Assembly (NCBI GenBank): GCA_943329665.2
Contig: CALQEU020000006.1
Location: 81,202-145,201, forward strand
DNA: 64,000 nt
Source: JAJTFW01 sp903922455
GTDB taxonomy: Bacteria > Bacteroidota > Bacteroidia > AKYH767-A > OLB10
Reading direction: 5' to 3'
The translations under genes and the position numbers were made by a program. The notes beneath the pieces are model-generated. The model ran no database searches. It was not told the DNA's origin and saw nothing but the letters and a program-made list of their open reading frames with translations. Each line of letters begins with the position of its first letter. Positions within the stretch are counted from its first letter, which is position 1. Below, piece by piece: positions 7,916-15,694 of the stretch.

Positions 7916-9154
7916 ATGACTCCTTTCAACATCAATAAAATTCGTAGCGAGTTTCCGATCTTGTCGGAGAAAGCGTATGGAAAACCATTGGTGTATTTTG
8001 ATAACGCAGCATCGTCACAGAAGCCTAAGGTGGTCATTGACGCTTTAGTAGATTATTACAGTACGACTAATGCCAACGTACATCGTGGTGTCCATTTTCT
8101 GAGCCAAAAAGCAAGTACTGCTTTTGATGCCGTGCGTGAAAAAGTAAAAACATTTATTAATGCCAGTTCAGAGCGAGAAATTATTTTTGTTCGTGGAACT
8201 ACTGAAGCAATCAACTTAGTGGCTTCAACCTATGGTCGCAAGAACATTGGTCAGGGTGATGAAATTTTAATTTCTGCGATGGAGCATCATAGTAATATTG
8301 TTCCGTGGCAAATGTTGTGTGAAGAGAAAGGGGCGGTCCTGAAAGTTATTCCCATGAATGAGAAAGGGGAGTTGTTGATGGATCAATTGCCTGCCTTGTT
8401 AACCGACAGAACCAAGTTTGTTTCAGTAGTGCATATTTCAAATTCATTGGGAACGAAAAATCCAGTGAAGGAAATTATTCGTCAAGCTCACGCAAAAGGA
8501 ATTCCTGTTTTAGTGGATGGAGCACAAAGCACAGCGCATGAAGTGATTGATGTGCAAGACCTGGATGCCGATTTTTTCACCTTTAGCGGACATAAAATAT
8601 TAGCGCCAACTGGAATCGGTTGTCTCTATGGAAAACTTCATTTATTGGAAGCCATGCCGCCATATCAAGGTGGTGGGGAGATGATCTCTTCGGTGAGTTT
8701 TGAGAAAACAACATACAATGAAGTTCCATTTAAGTTCGAAGCAGGAACACCCAATATCGCGGATGTCATTGCACTAGGAACTGCCATCGATTATTGGAAA
8801 CAACTCGATCGAAAAGCCGCAGGGGCTTGGGAAAAGGAGTTGCTGAATTATGCAACGAAGTTAATTTCGGAAATCCCTACCGTTACACTCATCGGTATCG
8901 CCGCTGAGAAAGCAAGTGTAGTATCTTTTGTGATTGAAGGAGTGAATGCCATGGATGCAGGAATGTTTCTCGACACGAAAGGAATCGCCGTGCGAACAGG
9001 ATATCATTGCACCGAACCCGTAATGCATTTCTTTAAAATACCAGGAACCATTCGTGCATCGTTTATGTTTTATAATACCAAAGAAGAGATTGATGCTCTT
9101 GCCGAAAATCTAACTAAGGCTATCGCCTTATTGCAAACCCATTCGGTAGCATGA
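7916..9154 (+). CDS. sufS: Cysteine desulfurase SufS
   Basis: PLP-dependent group II desulfurase that takes sulfur from cysteine as a persulfide for cluster assembly. About 412 residues. The PLP lysine lies in FSGHKILAPTGIGCLYG, the PLP-stacking His in SAMEHHSNIVPWQ, and the catalytic cysteine in RTGYHCTEPVM. An in-frame GTG exists five codons upstream (7901); I prefer the ATG at 7916, which gives the family N-terminus MTPFNINKIRSEFPIL. The stop overlaps the sufE start by four bases. Confidence 0.95.
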   Translation: MTPFNINKIRSEFPILSEKAYGKPLVYFDNAASSQKPKVVIDALVDYYSTTNANVHRGVHFLSQKASTAFDAVREKVKTFINASSEREIIFVRGTTEAINLVASTYGRKNIGQGDEILISAMEHHSNIVPWQMLCEEKGAVLKVIPMNEKGELLMDQLPALLTDRTKFVSVVHISNSLGTKNPVKEIIRQAHAKGIPVLVDGAQSTAHEVIDVQDLDADFFTFSGHKILAPTGIGCLYGKLHLLEAMPPYQGGGEMISSVSFEKTTYNEVPFKFEAGTPNIADVIALGTAIDYWKQLDRKAAGAWEKELLNYATKLISEIPTVTLIGIAAEKASVVSFVIEGVNAMDAGMFLDTKGIAVRTGYHCTEPVMHFFKIPGTIRASFMFYNTKEEIDALAENLTKAIALLQTHSVA

Positions 9155-9576
9155 GTACGCTGTTAGAAATAGAAAAGGAAATTCTTTCCGACTTCGAATT
9201 ATTCGATACATGGGAAGAGAAGTATCATTATATCATTGAGCTCGGACAAAAGTTAGGGCCACTCGAGGATAAATATAAAATTGAAGAGTATAAAATCAAA
9301 GGATGTCAAAGTTCAGTTTGGCTGAATGGAGAAGAACGCGACGGAAAATTATTCTTCAGCGCCGATAGCGATTCTACTTTTGTAAAGGGAGAAATTGCAT
9401 TGCTGATGATGGTCTTGTCGGGTCAAACTGCAGAAGACGTACTCGAGGCAAAGTTAGAATTTATTGATGCCCTTGGATTGCGTCAACATATTGCAGTGAC
9501 ACGTGCCAACGGATTAGCATCCATGATTAAACAAATGAAGACTTATGCGTTTGCAATGTCAAGCGCTAACAAATAA
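9151..9576 (+). CDS. sufE: Cysteine desulfuration protein SufE
   Basis: Accepts persulfide sulfur from SufS and delivers it to SufB. 141 residues. The acceptor cysteine is in KGCQSSVWL, preceded by the family segment ELGQKLGPLEDKYKIEEYKIK. The ATG overlaps the sufS stop in an ATGA arrangement, predicting translational coupling and balanced amounts of the two partners. Confidence 0.95.
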   Translation: MSTLLEIEKEILSDFELFDTWEEKYHYIIELGQKLGPLEDKYKIEEYKIKGCQSSVWLNGEERDGKLFFSADSDSTFVKGEIALLMMVLSGQTAEDVLEAKLEFIDALGLRQHIAVTRANGLASMIKQMKTYAFAMSSANK

Positions 9577-9583
9577 TTGAAGT

Positions 9584-9952
9584 ATGACCGAGGCAGAAAC
9601 TACGACGACCGAAACTACAATGACCGAAACGAATCTCATTCCCGAAGTAAAATCACTGCGCGATCGCATCATCGATGTATTGAAGTCGTGTTATGATCCG
9701 GAAATTCCTGTAGACATTTGGGAGTTGGGTTTGATTTACGAAATCAATATCAACGAAGGCAACGATGTACATATCATGATGACGCTAACGTCACCAGCCT
9801 GCCCCGTAGCCGAAACACTTCCTCCCGACGTAGAACAAAAAGTACGCGATATCCCCGACGTAAACACCGCTAAAGTTGAAATCACCTTCAACCCCCCTTG
9901 GGAAAAAGACATGATGAGCGAAGAAGCAAGATTGGAGCTGGGGATGTGGTAG
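9584..9952 (+). CDS. sufT: SufT / DUF59 metal-sulfur assembly protein
   Basis: A 122-residue member of the DUF59 (MIP18-like) family, linked in other bacteria to Fe-S cluster maturation when demand is high. Family motifs are CYDPEIPVDIWELGLIYEI and TLTSPACPVAETLP with the conserved Cys, ending in FNPPWEKDMMSEEARLELG. The first 20 residues are low-complexity Thr/Glu repeats (MTEAETTTTETTMTETN), so translation could also begin at the internal ATG encoding MTETNLIP. Only seven bases follow sufE. Confidence 0.9.
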   Translation: MTEAETTTTETTMTETNLIPEVKSLRDRIIDVLKSCYDPEIPVDIWELGLIYEININEGNDVHIMMTLTSPACPVAETLPPDVEQKVRDIPDVNTAKVEITFNPPWEKDMMSEEARLELGMW

Positions 9953-9960
9953 ATTTAATT

Positions 9961-9988
9961 CAGAATGCAGAATTAAGAATTCAGAATT
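9961..9988. repeat. Heptamer-phased repeat (CAGAATT type)
   Basis: Four in-phase units CAGAATG, CAGAATT, AAGAATT, CAGAATT immediately after sufT. A related AAGAATT array occurs near 14.1 kb. Confidence 0.55.
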
Positions 9989-10035
9989 GGATTAATTTAT
10001 TCAATTGCCTTTCGCAATTTCGCATTTCGTGCCTG

Positions 10036-10061
10036 CCTACCGAAGCTTTAGCATAGGTAGG
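10036..10061. repeat. Short inverted repeat CCTACC...GGTAGG
   Basis: CCTACC and GGTAGG arms enclose a 14-base spacer GAAGCTTTAGCATA. Fragments of similar text (GCCTGCCTGCCGG, GCCGGTAGGCAGG) occur near 14.27 kb and 55.48 kb, so this is probably a dispersed repeat rather than a terminator. No T-tract follows. Confidence 0.4.
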
Positions 10062-10145
10062 TTAATTCGCATTTCGTGTTTATTCGATTTTCGTGTCAAG
10101 AATGTACGTGATTGAAATCGTTTCCTAAAAACCATCTCTACAGCG

Positions 10146-10649
10146 ATGATAGAAAATAAAGTCTCCGCCTCCTCTCTCCTCACCCTCGACCTCGAAGAGT
10201 GGTATCCTGAATCCGATGTGATGGAATTGGATATTGCTTCTTTGCTGGTGGAAGGATTGTTGCTGCGTGAAAAAGATTTTAGAGCTTTTATAGCAGAGAA
10301 CGATTGGAGTAAATATCAAGACAAACACGTCGCTTTGTTTTGTTCCACCGATGCAATTATTCCTCGTTGGGCATGGATGCTTTTGAGTACTTCTTTGCAT
10401 CCCTTTGCAAAAACCATTGTTTTCGGTAATGCACAAACGTTAGTGGAAGAGTTGTATCGTCAAAAAATTGCTGACTTTAATGTGGAGGCATATCGCGACC
10501 AACGTGTCGTGATCAAAGGTTGTAGTAAGAAGCCTGTTCCTGTTCAAGCGTATGTTCAGTTAACGGCTCGATTGAGTCCAGTAGTAAAAAGTATCATGTA
10601 CGGAGAACCCTGCAGCACAGTTCCCGTTTTTAAGAGAGCAAAAGGCTAA
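10146..10649 (+). CDS. DUF2480 family protein
   Basis: A 167-residue cytosolic protein with no signal peptide or membrane segment, matching the DUF2480 family, which I know only from Bacteroidota and often beside SUF genes. Visible features are an acidic N-terminus (LDLEEWYPESDVMELDIA), a central CSTDAIIPRWAWMLL segment, and a C-terminal IKGCSKKPVPVQAYVQLT followed by GEPCSTVPVFKR. Three conserved-looking cysteines could bind metal, but this is inference. Separated from sufT by a 193-base repeat-bearing gap; still probably SUF-associated. Confidence 0.8.
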   Translation: MIENKVSASSLLTLDLEEWYPESDVMELDIASLLVEGLLLREKDFRAFIAENDWSKYQDKHVALFCSTDAIIPRWAWMLLSTSLHPFAKTIVFGNAQTLVEELYRQKIADFNVEAYRDQRVVIKGCSKKPVPVQAYVQLTARLSPVVKSIMYGEPCSTVPVFKRAKG

Positions 10650-10675
10650 TTTTGTTGGAATTTCTGTAAAAAGAC

Positions 10676-10683
10676 TATCTTCG
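10676..10683 (+). promoter_or_regulatory. -7 box of the TonB-C gene
   Basis: TATCTTCG, one mismatch to TAnnTTTG, 19 bases before the ATG at 10703. TTG trinucleotides lie 18 and 21 bases upstream of the box, as expected for a -33 element. Confidence 0.5.
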
Positions 10684-10702
10684 TTTCATAATAACAACGC
10701 TC

Positions 10703-11104
10703 ATGAAAAAGCTTCTATTTATTTTAATGTGTAGCCTGCCATTCGCTGGATTTGCACAGCAATTGCCAGAAAAGGATCCTTCGGATGAGAATGTATTTAT
10801 TGCGGTAGAAGTGATGCCTGTTTTTCCTGGCGGACCATCGGCAATTATGGATTATCTTAGTATGAATCTAAATTATCCTGTCGATGCAAAGGAGAAGAAA
10901 ATTCAGGGAAGGGTTTATGTTTCTTTTGTTGTTTCAGAAAAAGGAAAAGTAAGTGGTGTAAATGTTCTTCGAGGATTAAGTGAAACCATCGACGCGGAGG
11001 CTATTAGAGTGATTACTGCTATGCCAGACTGGATTCCAGGAACTCAAAATGATAGACCTGTAAACGTGAAGTTTAATATGCCAATAAATTTTAAATTGAA
11101 TTAA
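10703..11104 (+). CDS. Exported TonB C-terminal domain protein
   Basis: A 133-residue protein with a signal peptide (MKKLLFILMCSLPFAGFAQ) followed directly by a TonB C-terminal domain: VFPGGPSAIMDYL, NLNYPVDAKEKKIQGRVYV, FVVSEKGKVSGVNVLRG, MPDWIPG and PINFKL. It lacks the membrane anchor and proline-rich linker of a true energy transducer, so it is probably a periplasmic relative rather than a functioning TonB. Seven bases separate it from the prenyl synthase gene. Confidence 0.85.
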   Translation: MKKLLFILMCSLPFAGFAQQLPEKDPSDENVFIAVEVMPVFPGGPSAIMDYLSMNLNYPVDAKEKKIQGRVYVSFVVSEKGKVSGVNVLRGLSETIDAEAIRVITAMPDWIPGTQNDRPVNVKFNMPINFKLN

Positions 11105-11111
11105 TTTCCTT

Positions 11112-12089
11112 ATGTCCATCACCCTTGATGAAATCAAACATCCCATCCGAAAGGAAATGGAGGAGTTTGAATTGAAATTTCGCAAGGCGATGCAAAGTTC
11201 CGTGCCGCTACTCGATCGCATCATGCATTATATCGTGAAACGAAAAGGAAAACAGATGCGACCCATGTTTGTGTTTTTGTCGGCCGGTTTAAATGGAAGT
11301 ATTTCAGAAAGTACTTACCGTGCTGCATCACTCATCGAATTGTTACACACCGCTACATTGGTACACGATGATGTGGTGGATGATAGTAATTTGCGAAGAG
11401 GTTTTTTTTCGATTAATGCCATCTGGAAAAATAAGATTGCAGTGCTTGTTGGTGATTATCTTTTGTCGCGCGGGTTATTACTATCTGTAGAACACGAAGA
11501 ATTTGAATTGCTGAAAATTGTTTCATTGGCTGTACGTAAAATGAGCGAAGGAGAATTATTGCAAATCGAAAAAGCAAGAAAGCTCGATATCAATGAAGAA
11601 ATTTATTACAATATCATCCAAGCTAAAACTGCTTCACTCATAGCCAGCTGTTGCGCAACAGGCGCTTCTTCCGTAAATGCCACCAAAGAAAGTGTAACAA
11701 GTATGCATGATTTTGGTCAAGCCGTAGGAATTGCTTTTCAAATTAAAGATGATCTCTTCGATTATGAACAAGCAGAAAAAACCGGAAAGCCACGTGGCAT
11801 CGACATTAAAGAACATAAAATGACGTTGCCTCTCATTTATGCACTGAATAATTCCTCATCCAAAGACAAGCGATTTATCATCAATACCGTGAAAAGTTAT
11901 AGCGACGATAAGGCTCGTGTGGAGCAAGTGATTAATATGGTGATGGCTGCAGGTGGATTGAAGTATGCCAAAGAGAAAATGCACCAATATCAGGATCAGG
12001 CATTTACTATATTGAATACGTTTCCCTCCTCTGTTTATAAAGATTCATTGGAACAGCTAGTTAGGTTTACCACCGAGCGAAATCACTAA
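11112..12089 (+). CDS. ispB: All-trans polyprenyl diphosphate synthase
   Basis: Chain-elongating prenyltransferase that condenses isopentenyl diphosphate onto allylic diphosphates, probably making the menaquinone side chain. 325 residues. The first aspartate-rich motif is DDVVDDSNLRRG near residue 85 and the second is QIKDDLFDYEQAE near residue 210, with GKQMRP for diphosphate binding. Bulky versus small residues before the first Asp motif set product length; that cannot be resolved here, so octaprenyl or heptaprenyl are both possible. Confidence 0.88.
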   Translation: MSITLDEIKHPIRKEMEEFELKFRKAMQSSVPLLDRIMHYIVKRKGKQMRPMFVFLSAGLNGSISESTYRAASLIELLHTATLVHDDVVDDSNLRRGFFSINAIWKNKIAVLVGDYLLSRGLLLSVEHEEFELLKIVSLAVRKMSEGELLQIEKARKLDINEEIYYNIIQAKTASLIASCCATGASSVNATKESVTSMHDFGQAVGIAFQIKDDLFDYEQAEKTGKPRGIDIKEHKMTLPLIYALNNSSSKDKRFIINTVKSYSDDKARVEQVINMVMAAGGLKYAKEKMHQYQDQAFTILNTFPSSVYKDSLEQLVRFTTERNH

Positions 12090-12118
12090 TTTTTTATGCG
12101 AGATTTTATAGCCTGATG

Positions 12119-12126
12119 TATCTTTA
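12119..12126 (+). promoter_or_regulatory. -7 box of dnaG
   Basis: TATCTTTA, seven of eight matches to TAnnTTTG, ending six bases before the dnaG ATG. This predicts a leaderless or near-leaderless transcript. Confidence 0.45.
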
Positions 12127-12132
12127 CACTCC

Positions 12133-14091
12133 ATGATTAACAATAACACCAAACAACAAATTCTAGAAACTGTTCGCATCGAAGAGGTGGTGGGCGATTT
12201 TGTTTCGTTGAAAAAGCGTGGTGCTAATTTATTGGGGAATTGTCCTTTTCATAATGAACGTACGCCATCGTTCACCGTTTCGCCTGTAAAAGGATTTTAT
12301 AAATGTTTTGGTTGTGGTAAAGCTGGCGACTCTGTTACCTTCATGATGGAGCATGAACATTTTACTTTTCCAGAAGCTTTGCGTTACTTGGCAAAGAAGT
12401 ACAGCATTGCCATTGAAGAAGAAGCGCCAACTGCAGAGTTCATAGAACAACAAACGCAACGCGAAAATTTATTTACGGTTACCGCATTTGCAGAAAAATT
12501 TTACCAAGATTATTTATGGGAGAATGAAGAAGGCAAGGCCATTGGATTAAGTTATTTTCGGGAACGTGGGTTTACGGATGAAGTAATTCGCCGATTTAAT
12601 TTAGGATTCGCTCCCAATAAATGGGATGGATTGGTCACTGCGGCAGAAGCAGCAGGACATCAGCAAGAATTGCTGGAAAAAACGGGATTGATCATCGTTC
12701 AAGAAAATAAAAAGTACGATCGTTTTCGTGGACGTGTTATTTTTCCCATTCATAATTTAACGGGTCGTGTTGTTGCTTTTGGTGCGCGCATCTTAAAAAC
12801 GGACCCGCAAAGTCCCAAGTATTTAAATTCTCCCGAAACGGAGATTTACTATAAGAGTAAAAATTTATATGGCATCGCACAAGCCAGAAAATCGATTGCT
12901 GCTTTTGATTCTTGTTATTTGGTAGAAGGTTATACGGATGTCGTGTCGATGCATCAAGCAGGAATTGAAAATGTAGTTGCTTCGAGCGGTACCGCTTTAA
13001 CGATTGAGCAAATACGATTGATAGGAAGGTACACGCGAAATATTTCGGTGTTGTATGATGGTGACCCTGCTGGAATCAAAGCTTCACTACGTGGTATTGA
13101 TCTGATTTTGGAAGAAGGAATGAATGTGCGGGTGGTTTTATTCCCCGATGGAGAAGACCCCGATTCATTTGCAAAACGAGTTTCTACCGAAGAGCTCAAA
13201 GTTTTTTTGAAAGAACAAGCGGTAGATTTTATCACCTTCAAAACAAAATTATTACTCTCCGATGCTTCCGGCGATCCCATCAAAAAGGCAGCGCTCATTC
13301 GCGATATCGTAGAGACCATTGCTAAAGTTCCAGATGCCATCACTCGCTCTACTTACATCAAGCATACTTCCGATTTGATGGAGATGAGTGAAACTGTTTT
13401 GATTGGCGAGCTCAATAAAATTTTACGTCAACAAGATAAAAAGAGGGAAGGTACACCACCACCAAATGCAGGGGATCCTTTCTTACCTCCACCCACAGAG
13501 GAAGAGTTTCTAGAGCAAGAAGAGCCGATTAATTATTTAGATGCAACGATACAAGAAGAGGAAATTATTCGCGTTCTGTTGCATTATGCAGAAGAGCAAT
13601 TTGATTTTATGGATTTAGGATCGGTGGAAGTGGACCCCGTTCGTTATCGGGTAATTGATTTTGTGATTAGCGTTCTTCGCGACGATGGTATTCATTTTAC
13701 CAATGAAGCGTATGCTGGATTACTTGCAGCTTTCTCCGTTCAGTTTGATGAAGGAAAACCATACAATCAGCAAGAATTTCTACAAGAGCTAGAACCACAA
13801 ATAAAAAATACGGCGATTCATTTATTAACTCCGCCCTATGAACTTGCAGACTGGGCAGCCCATCAAGTTGAAGTAAGAGAGGAGAGAACCGTTTTACATA
13901 AGGCCGTTATCGATCCCATCATGTACATCAAGAAAAAACAGTTGGGAAAAATGCGTGAAGAATTATTGCAGCAACTCAAAGCACGTATCGAAGCCGAATT
14001 ACCATACGATGAATTGCTCGAAGATTTTAATCGACTTAATCAATTGCAAGGGCAATTAAATCGTTATACAAATACAGTGATTCAGAAATAA
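12133..14091 (+). CDS. dnaG: DNA primase
   Basis: Synthesises RNA primers at the replication fork. 652 residues. The N-terminal CHC2 zinc finger is CPFHNERTPSF followed by YKCFGCGKAGD (residues about 37-64). The catalytic Toprim core follows, with LVEGYTDVVSMHQAG and SSGTALT, then YDGDPAGIKA. The C-terminal third, which in other bacteria contacts the DnaB helicase, is divergent and acidic. A -7 box sits just before the start, so dnaG has its own promoter. Confidence 0.97.
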   Translation: MINNNTKQQILETVRIEEVVGDFVSLKKRGANLLGNCPFHNERTPSFTVSPVKGFYKCFGCGKAGDSVTFMMEHEHFTFPEALRYLAKKYSIAIEEEAPTAEFIEQQTQRENLFTVTAFAEKFYQDYLWENEEGKAIGLSYFRERGFTDEVIRRFNLGFAPNKWDGLVTAAEAAGHQQELLEKTGLIIVQENKKYDRFRGRVIFPIHNLTGRVVAFGARILKTDPQSPKYLNSPETEIYYKSKNLYGIAQARKSIAAFDSCYLVEGYTDVVSMHQAGIENVVASSGTALTIEQIRLIGRYTRNISVLYDGDPAGIKASLRGIDLILEEGMNVRVVLFPDGEDPDSFAKRVSTEELKVFLKEQAVDFITFKTKLLLSDASGDPIKKAALIRDIVETIAKVPDAITRSTYIKHTSDLMEMSETVLIGELNKILRQQDKKREGTPPPNAGDPFLPPPTEEEFLEQEEPINYLDATIQEEEIIRVLLHYAEEQFDFMDLGSVEVDPVRYRVIDFVISVLRDDGIHFTNEAYAGLLAAFSVQFDEGKPYNQQEFLQELEPQIKNTAIHLLTPPYELADWAAHQVEVREERTVLHKAVIDPIMYIKKKQLGKMREELLQQLKARIEAELPYDELLEDFNRLNQLQGQLNRYTNTVIQK

Positions 14092-14095
14092 AATT

Positions 14096-14138
14096 AAGAA
14101 TTAAGTCCCGATAGCTATCGGGATAAGAATTAAGAATT
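14096..14138. repeat. Perfect palindrome inside an AAGAATT heptamer array
   Basis: A palindrome with core CCCGATAGCTATCGGG (full palindrome 14106-14123) is inserted between AAGAATT units in 7-base phase. The same 16-base core recurs near 34.9 kb. It could act as a hairpin after dnaG, but no T-run follows, so I class it as a dispersed repeat. The rest of the gap to 14371 shows nothing recognisable. Confidence 0.7.
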
Positions 14139-14371
14139 ATAATATTTAAAATGTGTTTTTCCTTTTATCTGTTTTAATATTCTAGTGACAATTATAAACG
14201 TAATTTTAATCATTGCGAGATACATTACGAAGAATAGATCTGCGAACTTATCCTAGCGTCTCTGCGCCTGCCTGCCGGCATTTGCGAGAAAAAATAGCGA
14301 CTAGAATAATTTCGATAAAAGTGCGAGAAGCATTTTAAGGGCTACTCAAAGACAAAGATTCAAAAATAAAT

Positions 14372-15637
14372 TTATGGATTAACCACTATTTTCTGCAGAT
14401 GAATTTTTCCGCTCTCTTCCGTACATCTAACCTGATAAATTCCACTAGCTACCGACTGCAAATCGATTCTGTTTCCTTCTCTAAAAATATTATGAATAAG
14501 TTTCCCACTTACATCCCACATTTCAATTTTTTGCAAGGGCTGTATAGATTCAATGTAAAGATAGTTGGTGCATGGATTCGGATAAATAATTAGGCTAGGC
14601 GTCGCCGTTAGTGATTGAACTCCCGTCAATAAAGAAGGATCTAAAATAAATAAACCTCCAGTTTGTGTACCAATCCATAATTTTTGATCATGCGCCATGC
14701 GAATGGTTTGAATCAGATTATCGGTAAGCGGTGAATTGGAAGTATCGTATTTCACGAAGTTGCTTCCATTCTTGTAAAGGAGTCCATGGGTGTTGGTTCC
14801 CGTCCAGGGTTGGTCAAGTGCATCTAACGCAACCGATGTAAGACTTGCCGTCGGAATATTAGAAGAAACCAAATTATACGTCAACCAACCAAATCCATTT
14901 AGTTTTACTGCTAATCCATTCCCTGGAGTAGCTAAATAAAAATTTTGATTTATATCCATGTCAATGCCAAGAACAGTATTATCCGGAATGCCTGAATTCT
15001 GAATGGTAAAGGAAGTGAGATTGGTATCTTTCTCGATGAGCAGAACACCCCCATTTACAGTTCCTACCCATTTATCATCCGTGTTTGGATTTACATAAAT
15101 ACAAGCAATATTGTTTGAGCCGAGTACACTGTTCCACATCGTATATACATACCAATTATTAGCTGAATCCATTTTTGCTAATCCGCCAACCGTACCTATC
15201 CATTTGGTGTTGTTTTGATCTATCGCCAAACTTCTTACAAAGTCATCTGGTAATGATGAATTAAAAGTATTGTAGAGGGTCCACATCGTATCATTAAAAA
15301 CACTGATCCCATTAGCAAAGGTGCCAATCCACTTCACGTGATTCGTGTCAATAGCGATACTTCGAATGTCATTATTACCAATACCTGAATTGGAAGTATT
15401 AAAAATCGTCCACACCCCATTGCTGAATTTAGCTAACCCGAAGTCAGTGCCAATCCAAGCCGTACTATCATTCTCAAAAGCTATGCAACGTACGGAGTTG
15501 TTGGGTAAACCCGAATTGCTCATATCAAATTGAGTCCAGGCGATGGATTGTGCGGAAGAACTATTTCCGTGAGATAAGAAAATCAAGAAGGCGAAATAGA
15601 GAAATGGATTTTTCATGTGTTGTGGTGTATGGTACAA
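14372..15637 (-). CDS. T9SS-secreted two-component-regulator-type propeller protein
   Basis: A 421-residue exported protein. The start at 15637 precedes a hydrophobic segment ending NSSSAQ, compatible with a signal peptide; the ATG at 15615 (MKNPFLYFAFLIF) is a plausible alternative. The body has about seven repeats of the form NSVRCIAFENDSTAWIGT / GLAKFSNGVWTIFN, the two-component-regulator propeller repeat normally found as a sensor in hybrid kinases. The C-terminus (PSLIIYPNPCTNYLYIES to VASGIYQVRC) is a type A T9SS sorting domain. Target and function are unknown; it looks like a free surface-exposed propeller. Confidence 0.85.
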   Translation of the reverse strand: MYHTPQHMKNPFLYFAFLIFLSHGNSSSAQSIAWTQFDMSNSGLPNNSVRCIAFENDSTAWIGTDFGLAKFSNGVWTIFNTSNSGIGNNDIRSIAIDTNHVKWIGTFANGISVFNDTMWTLYNTFNSSLPDDFVRSLAIDQNNTKWIGTVGGLAKMDSANNWYVYTMWNSVLGSNNIACIYVNPNTDDKWVGTVNGGVLLIEKDTNLTSFTIQNSGIPDNTVLGIDMDINQNFYLATPGNGLAVKLNGFGWLTYNLVSSNIPTASLTSVALDALDQPWTGTNTHGLLYKNGSNFVKYDTSNSPLTDNLIQTIRMAHDQKLWIGTQTGGLFILDPSLLTGVQSLTATPSLIIYPNPCTNYLYIESIQPLQKIEMWDVSGKLIHNIFREGNRIDLQSVASGIYQVRCTEESGKIHLQKIVVNP

Positions 15638-15641
15638 AAGT

Positions 15642-15676
15642 ACGAAGCCGTTCCTTTATTCAAAGAACGGCTTCGT
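15642..15676 (-). terminator. Terminator of the lysyl-oxidase-like gene
   Basis: A 12-bp perfect stem ACGAAGCCGTTC / GAACGGCTTCGT with an 11-base loop, followed on the minus strand by a short T-run. It lies 19 bases downstream of the stop of the minus-strand gene ending at 15695. Confidence 0.8.
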
Positions 15677-15694
15677 TTTATAGTAAAGTTTTAA

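Noticed and set aside
10703..11104. Functional TonB energy transducer
   Set aside because: Lacks the membrane anchor and proline-rich spacer; no ExbB/ExbD genes are adjacent.
14106..14123. Rho-independent terminator of dnaG
   Set aside because: Perfect palindrome but no loop and no T-run; the same core elsewhere marks it as a dispersed repeat.
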